Source: Halobacillus hunanensis
GTDB taxonomy: Bacteria; Bacillota; Bacilli; Bacillales; Halobacillaceae
Direction of reading: 5' to 3'
NCBI RefSeq assembly: GCF_900166655.1
Contig: NZ_FVZB01000007.1
Span: 1-64,000, forward strand
DNA length: 64,000 nt
Shown one piece after another: positions 43,591 through 52,489 of this stretch (the stretch's first letter is position 1; each line of letters begins with the position of its first letter). Both the position numbers and the translations under genes were made by a program. The notes below the pieces were generated by a model, which did not search any database, had not been told where the DNA came from, and saw nothing but the letters and a program-made list of their open reading frames with translations.

Positions 43591-44415
43591 ATGAGTCTAA
43601 CGGATACAACTCAATTATCCAATGGTGTACATATGCCGTGGGTCGGTCTCGGTGTTTACAAAATGGACAGTGGTGATGAAGTGGTCAACGCTGTTCGTTC
43701 GGCTCTGGACCTCGGGTATCGCCATTTGGATACAGCATCTTTCTATGATAATGAAGAAGGGGTAGGTCAGGCTATTCGTGAAAGTGACCTTTCGCGTGAG
43801 GAACTTTTTGTAACGACGAAGGTTTGGAATGATGAACAAGGGTATGAGGAGACTCTGGAGGCATTTGACCGAAGCCTGCGTAAATTAGGGCTGGTTTACC
43901 TCGATCTTTACCTCATACATTGGCCGATTGAAGGCAGCTATAAAGATACGTGGAAAGCGTTAGAGAAACTTTATAAGGATGGTAAAGTGAAGGCAATTGG
44001 TGTCAGCAACTTTATGACGCATCATTTGGACGACTTGTTACAGGATGCGGAAGTGACGCCGATGGTCAACCAGATTGAATTTCATCCCGAACTTTATCAA
44101 GCAGAGCTCGTCGATTATTGTAAACAACGTAGTATTCAAGTGGAAGCTTGGTCACCGATTGGCCGTGGCACATACTTGGATAACTCTGTTTTACAAGAGT
44201 TGGCGGAAAAATATAAGAAAACACCAGCGCAAATCATTTTAAGATGGGACTTGCAGCATGGAATTGTGACCATACCAAAATCAACCCATAAAGTGCGTCA
44301 AAAAGAGAACGCTGATGTCTTTGATTTTGAGTTGGCAGCAGCTGAAATGGACAAAATCAATTCCCTAGACAAAAACAATCGTTTAGGACCGCACCCTGAT
44401 GAAATGGGTAAATAA
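43591..44415 (+). CDS. Aldo/keto reductase (YvgN/YtbE type)
   Basis: 274 residues, AKR5-like. The catalytic tetrad is complete: Asp47, Tyr52, Lys77 and His110 (in HLDTASFYDNE, TTKVWN and YLIHWP). NADPH-site signatures are GVSNF and the C-terminal IPKSTHKVRQKENADVFDF. B. subtilis YvgN reduces glyoxal and methylglyoxal, a plausible role here. ATG 43591 follows AAAGGAG. It begins 67 bases after helD, and in B. subtilis yvgN lies near helD (yvgS) too, so the neighbourhood may be conserved. Confidence 0.9.
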   Translation: MSLTDTTQLSNGVHMPWVGLGVYKMDSGDEVVNAVRSALDLGYRHLDTASFYDNEEGVGQAIRESDLSREELFVTTKVWNDEQGYEETLEAFDRSLRKLGLVYLDLYLIHWPIEGSYKDTWKALEKLYKDGKVKAIGVSNFMTHHLDDLLQDAEVTPMVNQIEFHPELYQAELVDYCKQRSIQVEAWSPIGRGTYLDNSVLQELAEKYKKTPAQIILRWDLQHGIVTIPKSTHKVRQKENADVFDFELAAAEMDKINSLDKNNRLGPHPDEMGK

Positions 44416-44569
44416 CGCTCCCTGGATAATCTCACTCCTTGATTAGAAGTGGGGTTATTTCTTTTTATCGGTTAAAATAAATATACAGAAGTTACATAAC
44501 ATTCGGTTGTAAGCACTTATAGAATTTGCGGCACAACTGACAGGAATTTAATGATAGAGGAGGGGTTAC

Positions 44570-46084
44570 ATGAAGCCTCAAATATTAATTGCAGGTGCCG
44601 GTCCGACTGGACTTTCCTTAGCTTTGAGCCTGGCGAAGCAGCAGGTTCCTTTTAAGATTATTGACAAAGAGGCCGGTCCGGGGGAGTCATCAAGAGCGAT
44701 GGCCGTGATGCCGAGAACGCTTGAGTTTTATGATCAATTTAACTTCGCTGATGAATTCGTAACTGGCGGGATCAAGATTGAAGGCGTCCATGTCCATGTA
44801 GATGGTAAAGAAAAGGCACATCTCGATCTTGGGTCGATCGGTGAAGGGATAAGCCGCTTCACTTCGCCTTACAGTTTTCCACAGGATGAGCATGAGAAAG
44901 TTTTACTGAAACAGCTTGATCGGTATGGAGTAAACGTTGAGTGGAACACAGAGCTGTTGTCCTTTCAAGAGACTGATGAAGGGACAAGGGCAGTATTAGT
45001 TTGTGATGGTGAAGAAAGCGAACAAGAATTCCTTTATATATGCGGATGTGATGGCGCAAGCAGTGCGGTTCGTCATCAAATTGGTGCAGGTTTTCCAGGC
45101 GGGACGTATGAACAGGAATTTTATGTGATGGATATGAAGGCCGAAGGGGCACCGATTGGCTCTCATAGATTAGCGATGTGTATGCACGGGGAAGAGTTTG
45201 TCGTATTATTGCCTGTTCGCAGTACCGATACGACGAGAGCGATTGGTGTGGTTCCCGACTATATGACCTCAGCTTATAAAGAGATTACATCTGAAAATCT
45301 GGTGGATTACATGCAGTCGGCATTCAAGATAAACGTAAAAGAAGTCAATTGGTTCTCGACATACAAAGTGCATCATCGGGTGGCGGAAGTATTTAGAAAG
45401 GGAAGAGCTTTTCTAGTTGGGGATGCGGCCCATATTCATAGTCCAGCAGGCGGCCAGGGAATGAATACGGGGATTGGGGATGCGATGAATCTCGGCTGGA
45501 AACTGGCAGCCGTCGTACAAGGAAAAATGAAACAAGAGGTGCTCAAAACGTATGAGACGGAGCGAAAGGCCTTTGCAGAACGTCTAGTCGATACAACAGA
45601 CCGTGTGTTTACACGAGTAGTCTCTAAGAAGAGAGCCAATCGACTGTTTCGAAAAAGAATTGCTCCCCTGCTGATTCCATTAGCGAATCGATCAGATCGT
45701 GCCAGAAGAAAGCTGTTTATGATCCTTTCCCAAGTGCAGATTGAGTACACAAAAAGCCGGCTGAGCAGAGGAAAAGTAAACGAACTCCAAGCTGGTATTC
45801 GGCTCCCTTATACAGGGGAGAACTATGAAGCTTTACGTGCGTGGGATTGGCAAGTACATGTCTATGGCGGGGCCAACTCTGAGCTTCGCGACTTTTGTCA
45901 GGACCGTGGGTTGGCGCTTCATACATTCAAGTATGATTCTGCCGCAGAAAAACGAGGGTTTAGCGGAGGAGCCATTTATCTAGTGCGACCGGATGGGCAC
46001 ATTGGTTTCGTGCATCCTGATCGGAACGTGCAGAGACTTCAAAAGTATATGGATGACTGGGGAATGATCCCCTTTAAGGCTTAA
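44570..46084 (+). CDS. FAD-dependent aromatic-ring-hydroxylase-type monooxygenase
   Basis: 504 residues of the PheA/TfdB/UbiH flavoprotein fold. The N-terminal dinucleotide motif is ILIAGAGPTGLSLALSL (about 5-21), the DG motif YICGCDGASSAVRHQIG lies near 162-178, and the GD motif RAFLVGDAAHIHSPAGGQGMNTGIGDAMNLGWKL binds the FAD ribityl. A C-terminal thioredoxin-like extension (about 400-500) is typical of phenol-hydroxylase relatives. The substrate is unknown. ATG 44570 follows GAGGAGG. A SAM-methyltransferase remnant follows directly. Confidence 0.87.
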   Translation: MKPQILIAGAGPTGLSLALSLAKQQVPFKIIDKEAGPGESSRAMAVMPRTLEFYDQFNFADEFVTGGIKIEGVHVHVDGKEKAHLDLGSIGEGISRFTSPYSFPQDEHEKVLLKQLDRYGVNVEWNTELLSFQETDEGTRAVLVCDGEESEQEFLYICGCDGASSAVRHQIGAGFPGGTYEQEFYVMDMKAEGAPIGSHRLAMCMHGEEFVVLLPVRSTDTTRAIGVVPDYMTSAYKEITSENLVDYMQSAFKINVKEVNWFSTYKVHHRVAEVFRKGRAFLVGDAAHIHSPAGGQGMNTGIGDAMNLGWKLAAVVQGKMKQEVLKTYETERKAFAERLVDTTDRVFTRVVSKKRANRLFRKRIAPLLIPLANRSDRARRKLFMILSQVQIEYTKSRLSRGKVNELQAGIRLPYTGENYEALRAWDWQVHVYGGANSELRDFCQDRGLALHTFKYDSAAEKRGFSGGAIYLVRPDGHIGFVHPDRNVQRLQKYMDDWGMIPFKA

Positions 46085-46124
46085 TATTATTTTGCGAAGA
46101 GCGTGAAATACTGCTTTTAGATGA

Positions 46125-46495
46125 TCATTTAAAGAAATTTGTAAAAAGTTCCATGATGCTCTAGTCTCAGGAGGATCGTTTATATTTTCTGTTGAACACC
46201 CGATTTTTACCTCCCGTGAGGAACAAGACTGGTATGTGGATGAACAAGGAAATCGTCTGCATTGGCCAGTGGATAACTACCGGCTGGAGGGAATACGTGA
46301 AACGAACTTCTTAGGTAAAGATGTCATAAAGACCATCGGACATTATCAACTTATTTAAATATCCTGATTGAAGCTGGTCTTAAAGTGAAAGCTGTTGAGG
46401 AGCCTATGCCTTCAGATGAGGTGGTACAGAATAATCCCATGAAAGATGAAAACCGAAGACCTATGTTCCTGATTATTTCAGCAGAAAAGGAATAG
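46125..46495 (+). pseudogene. Truncated, frameshifted SAM-dependent methyltransferase
   Basis: No intact gene, but two frames read as the C-terminal half of a class I methyltransferase. Frame one (46125-about 46340) gives FKEICKKFHDALVSGG then SFIFSVEHPIF and YVDEQGNRLHWPVDNYRLEG. After about 46337 the protein continues in the next frame as HRTLSTYLNILIEAGLKVKAVEE..PMFLIISAEKE with TAG at 46493. The change fits loss of one base. The 5' half with the SAM-binding motif is missing. The decay looks recent, as the remaining protein is well conserved in pattern. Confidence 0.75.
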
Positions 46496-46507
46496 TGGGA
46501 TCAAAAA

Positions 46508-46540
46508 GAAGCATGAGGCCGACAGCCCCATGCTTTTTAA
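46508..46540. terminator. Bidirectional terminator before rlmN
   Basis: AAGCATG/CATGCTT stem with a long GC-rich loop (GGCC..CAGCC) and A/T runs on both sides; on the minus strand it follows rlmN. Confidence 0.6.
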
Positions 46541-47622
46541 TTTGCCTGTAATTTTTTCTTTTTACGAGCTTTTTCCTTTTCGATCTGTTTACTGCGAAGC
46601 TGACCACATGCTGCATCAATGTCTGTTCCGTGCTCAGTGCGGACACCACATTTTATTCCACGATCCATTAAAGTCTGATAGAAGGTAAGAATCGCTTCTT
46701 TTTCACTTCGCTCGTACGGATTATCCGCGACCGGATTGTACGGAATTAAGTTAACGTACGATAAATGGCGCTTATCTTTTAGTAAAGCGGCTAACTGTTC
46801 TGCTTCCTTCTTATGATCATTCACATCTTTTAATAGAATATATTCAAAGGTAATACGACGGTTCGTTTTTTCTAAATAGTAATCAATAGCTGGCATTAGT
46901 TTCTCTAATGGATAGGCGCGATTGATCTTCATAATTTTCGTACGGAGTTCGTTGTTAGGGGCGTGGATGGATAGTGCCAAATTGATTTGGATTCCTTCAT
47001 CCGCAAACTCGTACATTTTCGGCGCGATTCCACTTGTAGATACGGTGATGTGACGTGCTCCAATTGACAAGCCTTTTTGGTCATTAACGACGCGCAAGAA
47101 GTCAATCAAGTTGTCATAGTTATCGAACGGCTCACCGATTCCCATCACGACAATGTGGCTGACACGTTCGTCCTGGCCTTGCTCATCTAGATGGTGCTGC
47201 ACTTGCATAATTTGTTCGACAATCTCACCACTTGTTAAGTCACGATTTTTACGCAGAATGCCACTTGCACAGAACGAACAGCCAATATTACAGCCGACCT
47301 GTGTGGTGACACAAACGGAAAGACCATAGTTAAACCGCATCAGCACCGTTTCGATCACGTTGCCGTCGTCTAATTTAAATAGGAATTTAACCGTTCCATC
47401 TTTTGATTCCTGTTTAATTTCTTCCGTTAGCGTTTCTATCGTAAAATGCTGATCAAGAAGGTCGATACAGGACTGATTCACATTTTTCATTTGCGTGAAA
47501 TCAGTGACACGTTTCTGGTAAAGCCAGTTCCAAACTTGCTTTGAGCGGAACTTCTTCTCACCGTGCTCGATCATCCACTCCGTCAGTTGGTCAAAGGTTA
47601 ATCCGTAAATGGATTGTTTCAT
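46537..47622 (-). CDS. rlmN: 23S rRNA (adenine-2503-C2)-methyltransferase RlmN
   Basis: 361 residues. This radical-SAM enzyme methylates C2 of A2503 in 23S rRNA and A37 of some tRNAs. The radical-SAM cysteines are in CNIGCSFC (111, 115, 118). The second catalytic cysteine lies near residue 339 in [11 protein letters not shown]. The N-terminal RNA-binding part ([16 protein letters not shown]) and the basic C-terminal tail ([11 protein letters not shown]) are typical. The ATG at 47622 follows GGAG. It is transcribed alone, convergent with the monooxygenase region. Confidence 0.95.
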   Translation of the reverse strand: MKQSIYGLTFDQLTEWMIEHGEKKFRSKQVWNWLYQKRVTDFTQMKNVNQSCIDLLDQHFTIETLTEEIKQESKDGTVKFLFKLDDGNVIETVLMRFNYGLSVCVTTQVGCNIGCSFCASGILRKNRDLTSGEIVEQIMQVQHHLDEQGQDERVSHIVVMGIGEPFDNYDNLIDFLRVVNDQKGLSIGARHITVSTSGIAPKMYEFADEGIQINLALSIHAPNNELRTKIMKINRAYPLEKLMPAIDYYLEKTNRRITFEYILLKDVNDHKKEAEQLAALLKDKRHLSYVNLIPYNPVADNPYERSEKEAILTFYQTLMDRGIKCGVRTEHGTDIDAACGQLRSKQIEKEKARKKKKLQAN

Positions 47623-47761
47623 ATATACGCTCCTCTATAAAAAAATACGCTATTCCTATAATAATGGATATACAGGCTGTAAACAACCAGTATGGGAAAG
47701 TCAGAATCTTATTTTAACTTCCAGTACAAACATTTTAGCAGCTGCGTCATTGGAATAGAAG

Positions 47762-47885
47762 AAGGTGGTCGGGGAAATAACTCGCTTTCCGTGGGCGTAC
47801 GGTGAGCTTCCTCAGGCTTCCGCCTTCCGGGATCTCACCCTGTACTATAATCCCACAGGAGTCTCGTCATTTCCCCGACCACCTT
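47762..47885. repeat. Hairpin element, copy 1 (17-bp perfect terminal inverted repeats)
   Basis: AAGGTGGTCGGGGAAAT (47762-47778) and its exact complement (47869-47885) flank a core with ACTCGCTTTCC near one end and GGAGTCTCG near the other. No open frame of note. It is related to copy 2 in inverse orientation. Confidence 0.8.
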
Positions 47886-48056
47886 ACCTAGTAAAAGAAA
47901 CGGAACGGGTACCTGTCAGTGTAGGAACACTACATAGCCATTAATTATGACAGCTTTTATAGGTCTACCTTCATGAATGAACAGTACCGTTAAATTTAAT
48001 CTCCGTTAATGGAAGGCCCGATGCTCGTAAATGGTTCCGTAGAGCTCATTATCGAA
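47886..48056. other. Spacer between the two hairpin elements
   Basis: No gene seen. It contains a small hairpin TGTAG/CTACA near 47920-47935. GGTTCCGTA (48033-48041) has its complement TACGGAACC at 48192-48200, forming an outer inverted repeat around copy 2. A short AT-rich tail continues from 48201 to the bmr promoter. Confidence 0.5.
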
Positions 48057-48176
48057 ATGGGGATGGGAAACTGCGAGACTCCTACGGGAAAGGAAAGGCT
48101 GGCGAGGCCCCGGAGGTCGGAGACCGAGGAGACTTGCCGTCTTCCCCGTGGAAAGCGAGTGGTTTTCCATCCCCAT
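48057..48176. repeat. Hairpin element, copy 2 (inverse orientation)
   Basis: ATGGGGATGGGAAAC (48057-48071) pairs with GTTTTCCATCCCCAT (48162-48176), with one G-T. On the minus strand its core reads ACTCGCTTTCC .. CTCCTCGGTCTCCGACCTCC .. TAGGAGTCTCG, clearly the same core as copy 1, but the arms are different in sequence. Confidence 0.8.
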
Positions 48177-48275
48177 CCTCATATTAATAAATACGGAACC
48201 TTTATCAATCAGGACAATTTCATAATGACGGAACAGTTAAAACAGTAGAAAGGAATTAATTTCCTTAATAATCTG

Positions 48276-48304
48276 TTGCATTAATTTTCCGAAAATTGTA
48301 TAAT
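48276..48304 (+). promoter_or_regulatory. SigA promoter of the bmr operon leader
   Basis: TTGCAT (48276-48281), 17 bases, perfect TATAAT (48299-48304), 32 bases before a short leader frame. Confidence 0.75.
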
Positions 48305-48335
48305 ATATAATCATTGAGAAAAGGAGGTCACGACC

Positions 48336-48395
48336 ATGAAAAAACGAATTGTACGATCCCAGTCCAATTTCATATGGTTCGTGGCCAGCCGGTAA
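48336..48395 (+). CDS. Leader peptide (BmrB-like), 19 aa
   Basis: Short frame with a strong ribosome site (AAAGGAGG, nine bases before ATG): MKKRIVRSQSNFIWFVASR then TAA. Its last codons (TTCGTGGCC, 48378-48386) can pair with GGCCACG (48430-48436), which can otherwise pair with CGTGGCC (48444-48450). A terminator follows at 48467. In B. subtilis the homologous exporter operon is preceded by bmrB, a leader frame whose translation controls read-through when ribosomes stall under antibiotics. The B. subtilis leader is longer (about 54 codons), so the likeness is in arrangement; sequence homology was not checked. Confidence 0.65.
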   Translation: MKKRIVRSQSNFIWFVASR

Positions 48396-48428
48396 ACCTA
48401 GTTTATTCCATGAGAATAGTTTCATAGC

Positions 48429-48495
48429 GGGCCACGTATATTTCGTGGCCTATTTATGTGTTAGGAAAGCATACGTCACGTACGTATGCTTTTTT
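48429..48495 (+). promoter_or_regulatory. Attenuator of the bmr operon (hairpin plus terminator)
   Basis: Hairpin GGCCACG/CGTGGCC (48430-48450), then a terminator AAGCATACGT/ACGTATGCTT with a six-T tail (48467-48495). The hairpin's left arm can pair alternatively with the end of the leader frame, the usual layout for translation-controlled attenuation. Confidence 0.65.
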
Positions 48496-48593
48496 GCGTT
48501 TTTAGGTGTCTGTCATAAAGGACAGATCTTCATTTTCTTGGTGGCAAGCGGCTGGGACCGCTTCACATAAATACATGATTACAGGAGGTTTTT

Positions 48594-48659
48594 ATGAAAT
48601 GGGTAACAAGTGGATGCACAAAGAATGGAACGAAGAGTGGAAAGAAAGCGGTTAGCTAG
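48594..48659 (+). CDS. Possible second short leader frame
   Basis: Between the attenuator and bmrC lies an AGGAGG followed at a good distance by ATG 48594, opening a 21-codon frame (MKWVTSGCTKNGTKSGKKAVS). A second ATG at 48599 in another frame opens MGNKWMHKEWNEEWKESG, a Trp/Glu-rich 18-residue peptide that looks more protein-like. One of the two may be translated and help to couple translation into bmrC. Weak evidence. Confidence 0.35.
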   Translation: MKWVTSGCTKNGTKSGKKAVS

Positions 48660-48683
48660 TCAACAGATGAAAGGATGATAGCG

Positions 48684-50429
48684 ATGTTTAGTGTGTTAGT
48701 GAAATTACGTTGGTTTTTTAAGCAATATTGGAAAAGATACACGTTTGCCATTATCGCCTTAATTATTGTTAGTGCAATTGATTTAATCCCGCCAAAATTG
48801 GTTGGGATGGCGATTGACGAAATACAGTTTAACACCTTAACGATGGAACATTTAATTAATGTGTTGCTTTTATATGGCGGATTGATTATTGCCAGTTACA
48901 CGATCTCTTATTTATGGGATTATACGTTATTCAGCGGGGCAGCCATTATGGAGCAAAGCATGCGTTCAAGACTTATGAACCAGTTTCTGAAAATGACTCC
49001 GACTTTTTTTCAACGCAATAAGGTTGGCGATTTGATGGCCCGGAGTACAAATGACCTTAAAGCCATTGAAATGACGGCTGGCTTTGGGATACTAACGTTG
49101 ATCGACTCGACGATTTTTATGATCTTAATTATTGCGATGATGGGGGTGACGATCAGCTTTAAGTTAACCTTAGCAGCTTTGATTCCGCTTCCGATTATGG
49201 CATTTGTGATGAATAAGTATGGCGGTGTGATTCATAAGCGGTTTATGGAAGCTCAGGAAGCCTTCGGCGATTTAAATAATTATGTGCTGGAGTCAGTGAG
49301 AGGAGTTCGAGTGGTTCGGGCTTTTGTCCAGGAGCGACAGGACCAGCATAGATTTCAGAATATAACTGAAGATGTCTATGGAAAAAATGTCAAAGTAGCC
49401 AAGGTGGATGCTTTGTTTGAACCAACTATAACGGTGCTCGTAGGAATCTCCTACACCATCGGTCTTGGGTATGGGGCCTCACTTGTCTTTCACAATGTGA
49501 TTACGCTCGGTGAGATGGTGTCCTTTAACGTATATTTAGGGATGTTAATTTGGCCGATGTTTGCGGTTGGTGAGCTGATCAATGTGATGCAGCGTGGGAA
49601 TGCCTCGTTGGATCGAGTGAATGAAACGCTGCAGTATAAGCCTGACGTTTTGTCACCTAGTCAGCCGAGAAGGCTCGATTATCCAGATACGATCGAGTTT
49701 AAAGGGGTAGATTTTCAATATCCAGGGACAGAAGTTAAAGGGTTAAGTCAATTGAATGTGTCAATCAAACGCGGGCAGACGATTGGAATTGTCGGGAAGA
49801 CGGGTGCTGGGAAAACCACCCTGTTTAGACAGCTGCTCCGTGAATATCCGGGGCTTCAAGGCTCGCTGCAAATTAACGGGATCGACATCAAAAACCTGGA
49901 CTTAGATACGACACGATCCTGGATTGGCTATGTCCCACAAGAGCAAATTTTGTTCTCTAAGACCATTCGCGAGAACATTCAGTTTGGTAAAGAAGGTGCG
50001 ACGGATGAGGAAATTTATCGAGTCATGCGGTTAGCCCACTTTCTAGAGGATATGAAAATTTTACCGAAAGGGCTCGACACGATGGTGGGAGAAAGCGGAG
50101 TTACCTTGTCTGGAGGACAAAAGCAACGGGTGGCGATAGCCCGGGCTTTCATTATGGACCCGGAAATTCTCATGCTTGATGATGCAATGTCAGCTGTAGA
50201 TGGAGAGACAGAGGCAGCCATTATCGAACATCTTCGTAAGGAACGAGAAGGGAAAACAACGCTGATTGCTGCCCATCGATTGTCTGCGGTGACTCACGCT
50301 GATCATATTCTCGTCCTTGAAGAGGGCCGAATTGCTGAGCAAGGTACACATCAGGAGTTGATGAAGCAGAAAGGCTGGTATCAGACACAATACGATCATC
50401 AGCAGCTCGATCGGGAGGTGAAGGAATGA
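48684..50429 (+). CDS. bmrC: Multidrug ABC exporter subunit BmrC (YheI-like)
   Basis: About 581 residues, matching BmrC (585) in length and N-terminal pattern (MFSVLVKLRWFFKQYWKRYTF). It has six membrane helices (about 15-300) followed by an ATPase domain with Walker A GIVGKTGAGKTTL (about 373), the Q-loop YVPQEQILFSKTIRENI, the ABC signature LSGGQKQRVAIARA and Walker B ILMLDDAMSAVDGE. An Asp follows the Walker B Asp, where a catalytic Glu is usual, so this is the degenerate site of a heterodimer. ATG 48684 fits the AAAGG site; ATG 48675 is also in frame. It overlaps bmrD by four bases. Confidence 0.9.
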   Translation: MFSVLVKLRWFFKQYWKRYTFAIIALIIVSAIDLIPPKLVGMAIDEIQFNTLTMEHLINVLLLYGGLIIASYTISYLWDYTLFSGAAIMEQSMRSRLMNQFLKMTPTFFQRNKVGDLMARSTNDLKAIEMTAGFGILTLIDSTIFMILIIAMMGVTISFKLTLAALIPLPIMAFVMNKYGGVIHKRFMEAQEAFGDLNNYVLESVRGVRVVRAFVQERQDQHRFQNITEDVYGKNVKVAKVDALFEPTITVLVGISYTIGLGYGASLVFHNVITLGEMVSFNVYLGMLIWPMFAVGELINVMQRGNASLDRVNETLQYKPDVLSPSQPRRLDYPDTIEFKGVDFQYPGTEVKGLSQLNVSIKRGQTIGIVGKTGAGKTTLFRQLLREYPGLQGSLQINGIDIKNLDLDTTRSWIGYVPQEQILFSKTIRENIQFGKEGATDEEIYRVMRLAHFLEDMKILPKGLDTMVGESGVTLSGGQKQRVAIARAFIMDPEILMLDDAMSAVDGETEAAIIEHLRKEREGKTTLIAAHRLSAVTHADHILVLEEGRIAEQGTHQELMKQKGWYQTQYDHQQLDREVKE

Positions 50430-52456
50430 AGAAGCCTTCAACAGAACGTAAATTATTTAATTTTGCTTTATTGTATCGGAAAAGTATTCTTATTGGGCTT
50501 GTTTGTTTAATCATTGCGGTTGCTTTAGAGCTTACAGGACCATTTATTGCCAAACGTCTGATTGATGAACATATCGTCGGTATCGAAGACCAGTGGCATG
50601 AAGTGCAACAACACGATGGCTACACAGTTTCTTACAACGGAGAACTGTATAAACGGGCCGACCGTATTGAGGTTAATGATGAAGTAACCGATACGGCAAC
50701 CATTCTGCAAGTAGGCAGAAATTATATGTTTATCCCATCTGATGTGCCTCTGAAAGGAAATCGCTCCTATCAAGACGGTGTCATTACCATTACTTTAAAC
50801 GGGGAAACGGTGAAGACTGAAGCAGAGCAACTGTCTTTGACGGAGCTGTATCGTTTCTTCGAGCCTGAGCAGCGCTCCATCTACTGGCTGCTTGCCATCT
50901 ATCTTGGACTCCTGCTGATCGCAGCTGTGTTTCAATTCATTCACACTTTTATTCTGCAAAAGACGTCCAATCGTATCATTAAGCGAATGAGAGATGACGT
51001 ATTTGCTCACATTCACCGTCTGCCTGTGAATTATTTTATCGATCAGCCGGCCGGGAAAATTGTGGCGCGCGTTACAAACGATACAGAAGCGATTCGGGAG
51101 CTTTACGTCAAGGTGCTGGCTACATTTGTTACAAGTATCTTTTACATGGCGGGAATCTATGTCGCACTGTTTTTGCTGGATGTAAAGCTTGCTTTCATGT
51201 GTTTGCTGCTGATCCCGGTTATTCTGGTATGGATGAGGCTGTATAAGCATTATGGAGGCAAGTACAATACCGTTGTGCGATCTACCGTCAGTGATATGAA
51301 TGGAAGTATAAATGAAGCGATACAAGGCATGTCGATTATTCAAGCCTTTCGTCAGGAAAAACAAACGTCGGAGGATTTTGAACGTCTGAATACGAGACAT
51401 TTCAATTACCAACGTAAACTTGTACGACTGAGTGCTTTAACTTCGTTTAATTTGGTAAATGTATTAAGAAACATCGCTTTTGTTGCCTTTCTTTGGTATT
51501 TTGGTTCCTCATCAATTGGAGTGGAAGGGATTGTAACAGCTGGAGTGCTTTACGCTTTCGTGGATTATTTGAACCGGCTTTTTCAACCTGTAACGGATCT
51601 CGTTAATCAGCTGCCGCGGCTTGAACAGGCTCGTGTCGCTGCTGGGCGGGTATTCGAGCTGCTTGAACAACCGGTGGAACCTCAAGACCATCACCCTGTA
51701 TCTCGTTATCGAGGGAAGATTGAATTTAAACAGGTAACCTTTGCCTATACAAAAGGAGAAGACGTGCTCAAAGATATTAATTTCGAAGTACAGCCGGGAC
51801 AGACGGCTGCCTTTGTCGGTCACACAGGTTCTGGAAAAAGTTCGATCATGAACTTGCTATTTCGTTTTTATGACCCCCAAGCTGGTGAGATCACGATCGA
51901 TGGACACTCTACAAAAGAATGGTCACGGCAGCAGGTACGTAGTCACATGGGGATTGTGCTCCAGGATCCCTTTATTTTCTCAGGAACAATTTTGTCGAAT
52001 GTAACGATGAATGATGAAAAAATTTCCCGGGAAATGGCTATCAATGCCTTGAAAGCTGTGGGAGCAGATCGCTTTATAGAAAAGTTGCCAGCTCAATATG
52101 ATGCCATCCTGCAGGAAAAGGGAGATTCTTTATCCATGGGAGAGCGTCAGTTGATCTCCTTTGCCAGGGCACTAGCATTTGATCCGGCCATTTTAATCCT
52201 GGATGAAGCGACGGCGAACATTGATACGGAAACCGAGCAGATCATTCAGCAAGCTTTGGAAGTATTAAAGCAAGGTCGGACGACACTAGTGATCGCCCAC
52301 CGATTATCCACTATTCAGCAGGCAGATCAAATTTTCGTATTAAATCGTGGTACAATGATAGAGCGAGGAACACATAGTGAACTTCTGGCTGAAGGCGGCC
52401 AGTACTACCACATGTATCAAATGCAGCAGGGTGCCGTTAAAGCAGGTGCTATGTAG
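50426..52456 (+). CDS. bmrD: Multidrug ABC exporter subunit BmrD (YheH-like)
   Basis: 676 residues (B. subtilis BmrD 673). Compared with BmrC it has the typical large extracellular insertion between the first two membrane helices (about 40-150). The ATPase domain has Walker A FVGHTGSGKSS (about 469), Q-loop IVLQDPFIFSGTI and Walker B ILILDEATANID with the catalytic Glu, so this half carries the competent hydrolysis residues. The signature is LSMGERQLISFARA (Met and Glu replacing Gly and Gln), as often seen in this subunit. It forms a heterodimeric drug exporter with BmrC; the ATGA overlap implies translational coupling. Confidence 0.92.
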   Translation: MKKPSTERKLFNFALLYRKSILIGLVCLIIAVALELTGPFIAKRLIDEHIVGIEDQWHEVQQHDGYTVSYNGELYKRADRIEVNDEVTDTATILQVGRNYMFIPSDVPLKGNRSYQDGVITITLNGETVKTEAEQLSLTELYRFFEPEQRSIYWLLAIYLGLLLIAAVFQFIHTFILQKTSNRIIKRMRDDVFAHIHRLPVNYFIDQPAGKIVARVTNDTEAIRELYVKVLATFVTSIFYMAGIYVALFLLDVKLAFMCLLLIPVILVWMRLYKHYGGKYNTVVRSTVSDMNGSINEAIQGMSIIQAFRQEKQTSEDFERLNTRHFNYQRKLVRLSALTSFNLVNVLRNIAFVAFLWYFGSSSIGVEGIVTAGVLYAFVDYLNRLFQPVTDLVNQLPRLEQARVAAGRVFELLEQPVEPQDHHPVSRYRGKIEFKQVTFAYTKGEDVLKDINFEVQPGQTAAFVGHTGSGKSSIMNLLFRFYDPQAGEITIDGHSTKEWSRQQVRSHMGIVLQDPFIFSGTILSNVTMNDEKISREMAINALKAVGADRFIEKLPAQYDAILQEKGDSLSMGERQLISFARALAFDPAILILDEATANIDTETEQIIQQALEVLKQGRTTLVIAHRLSTIQQADQIFVLNRGTMIERGTHSELLAEGGQYYHMYQMQQGAVKAGAM

Positions 52457-52489
52457 TTCTTATTCTAATGGCTTATGAGGTGTCGATAC

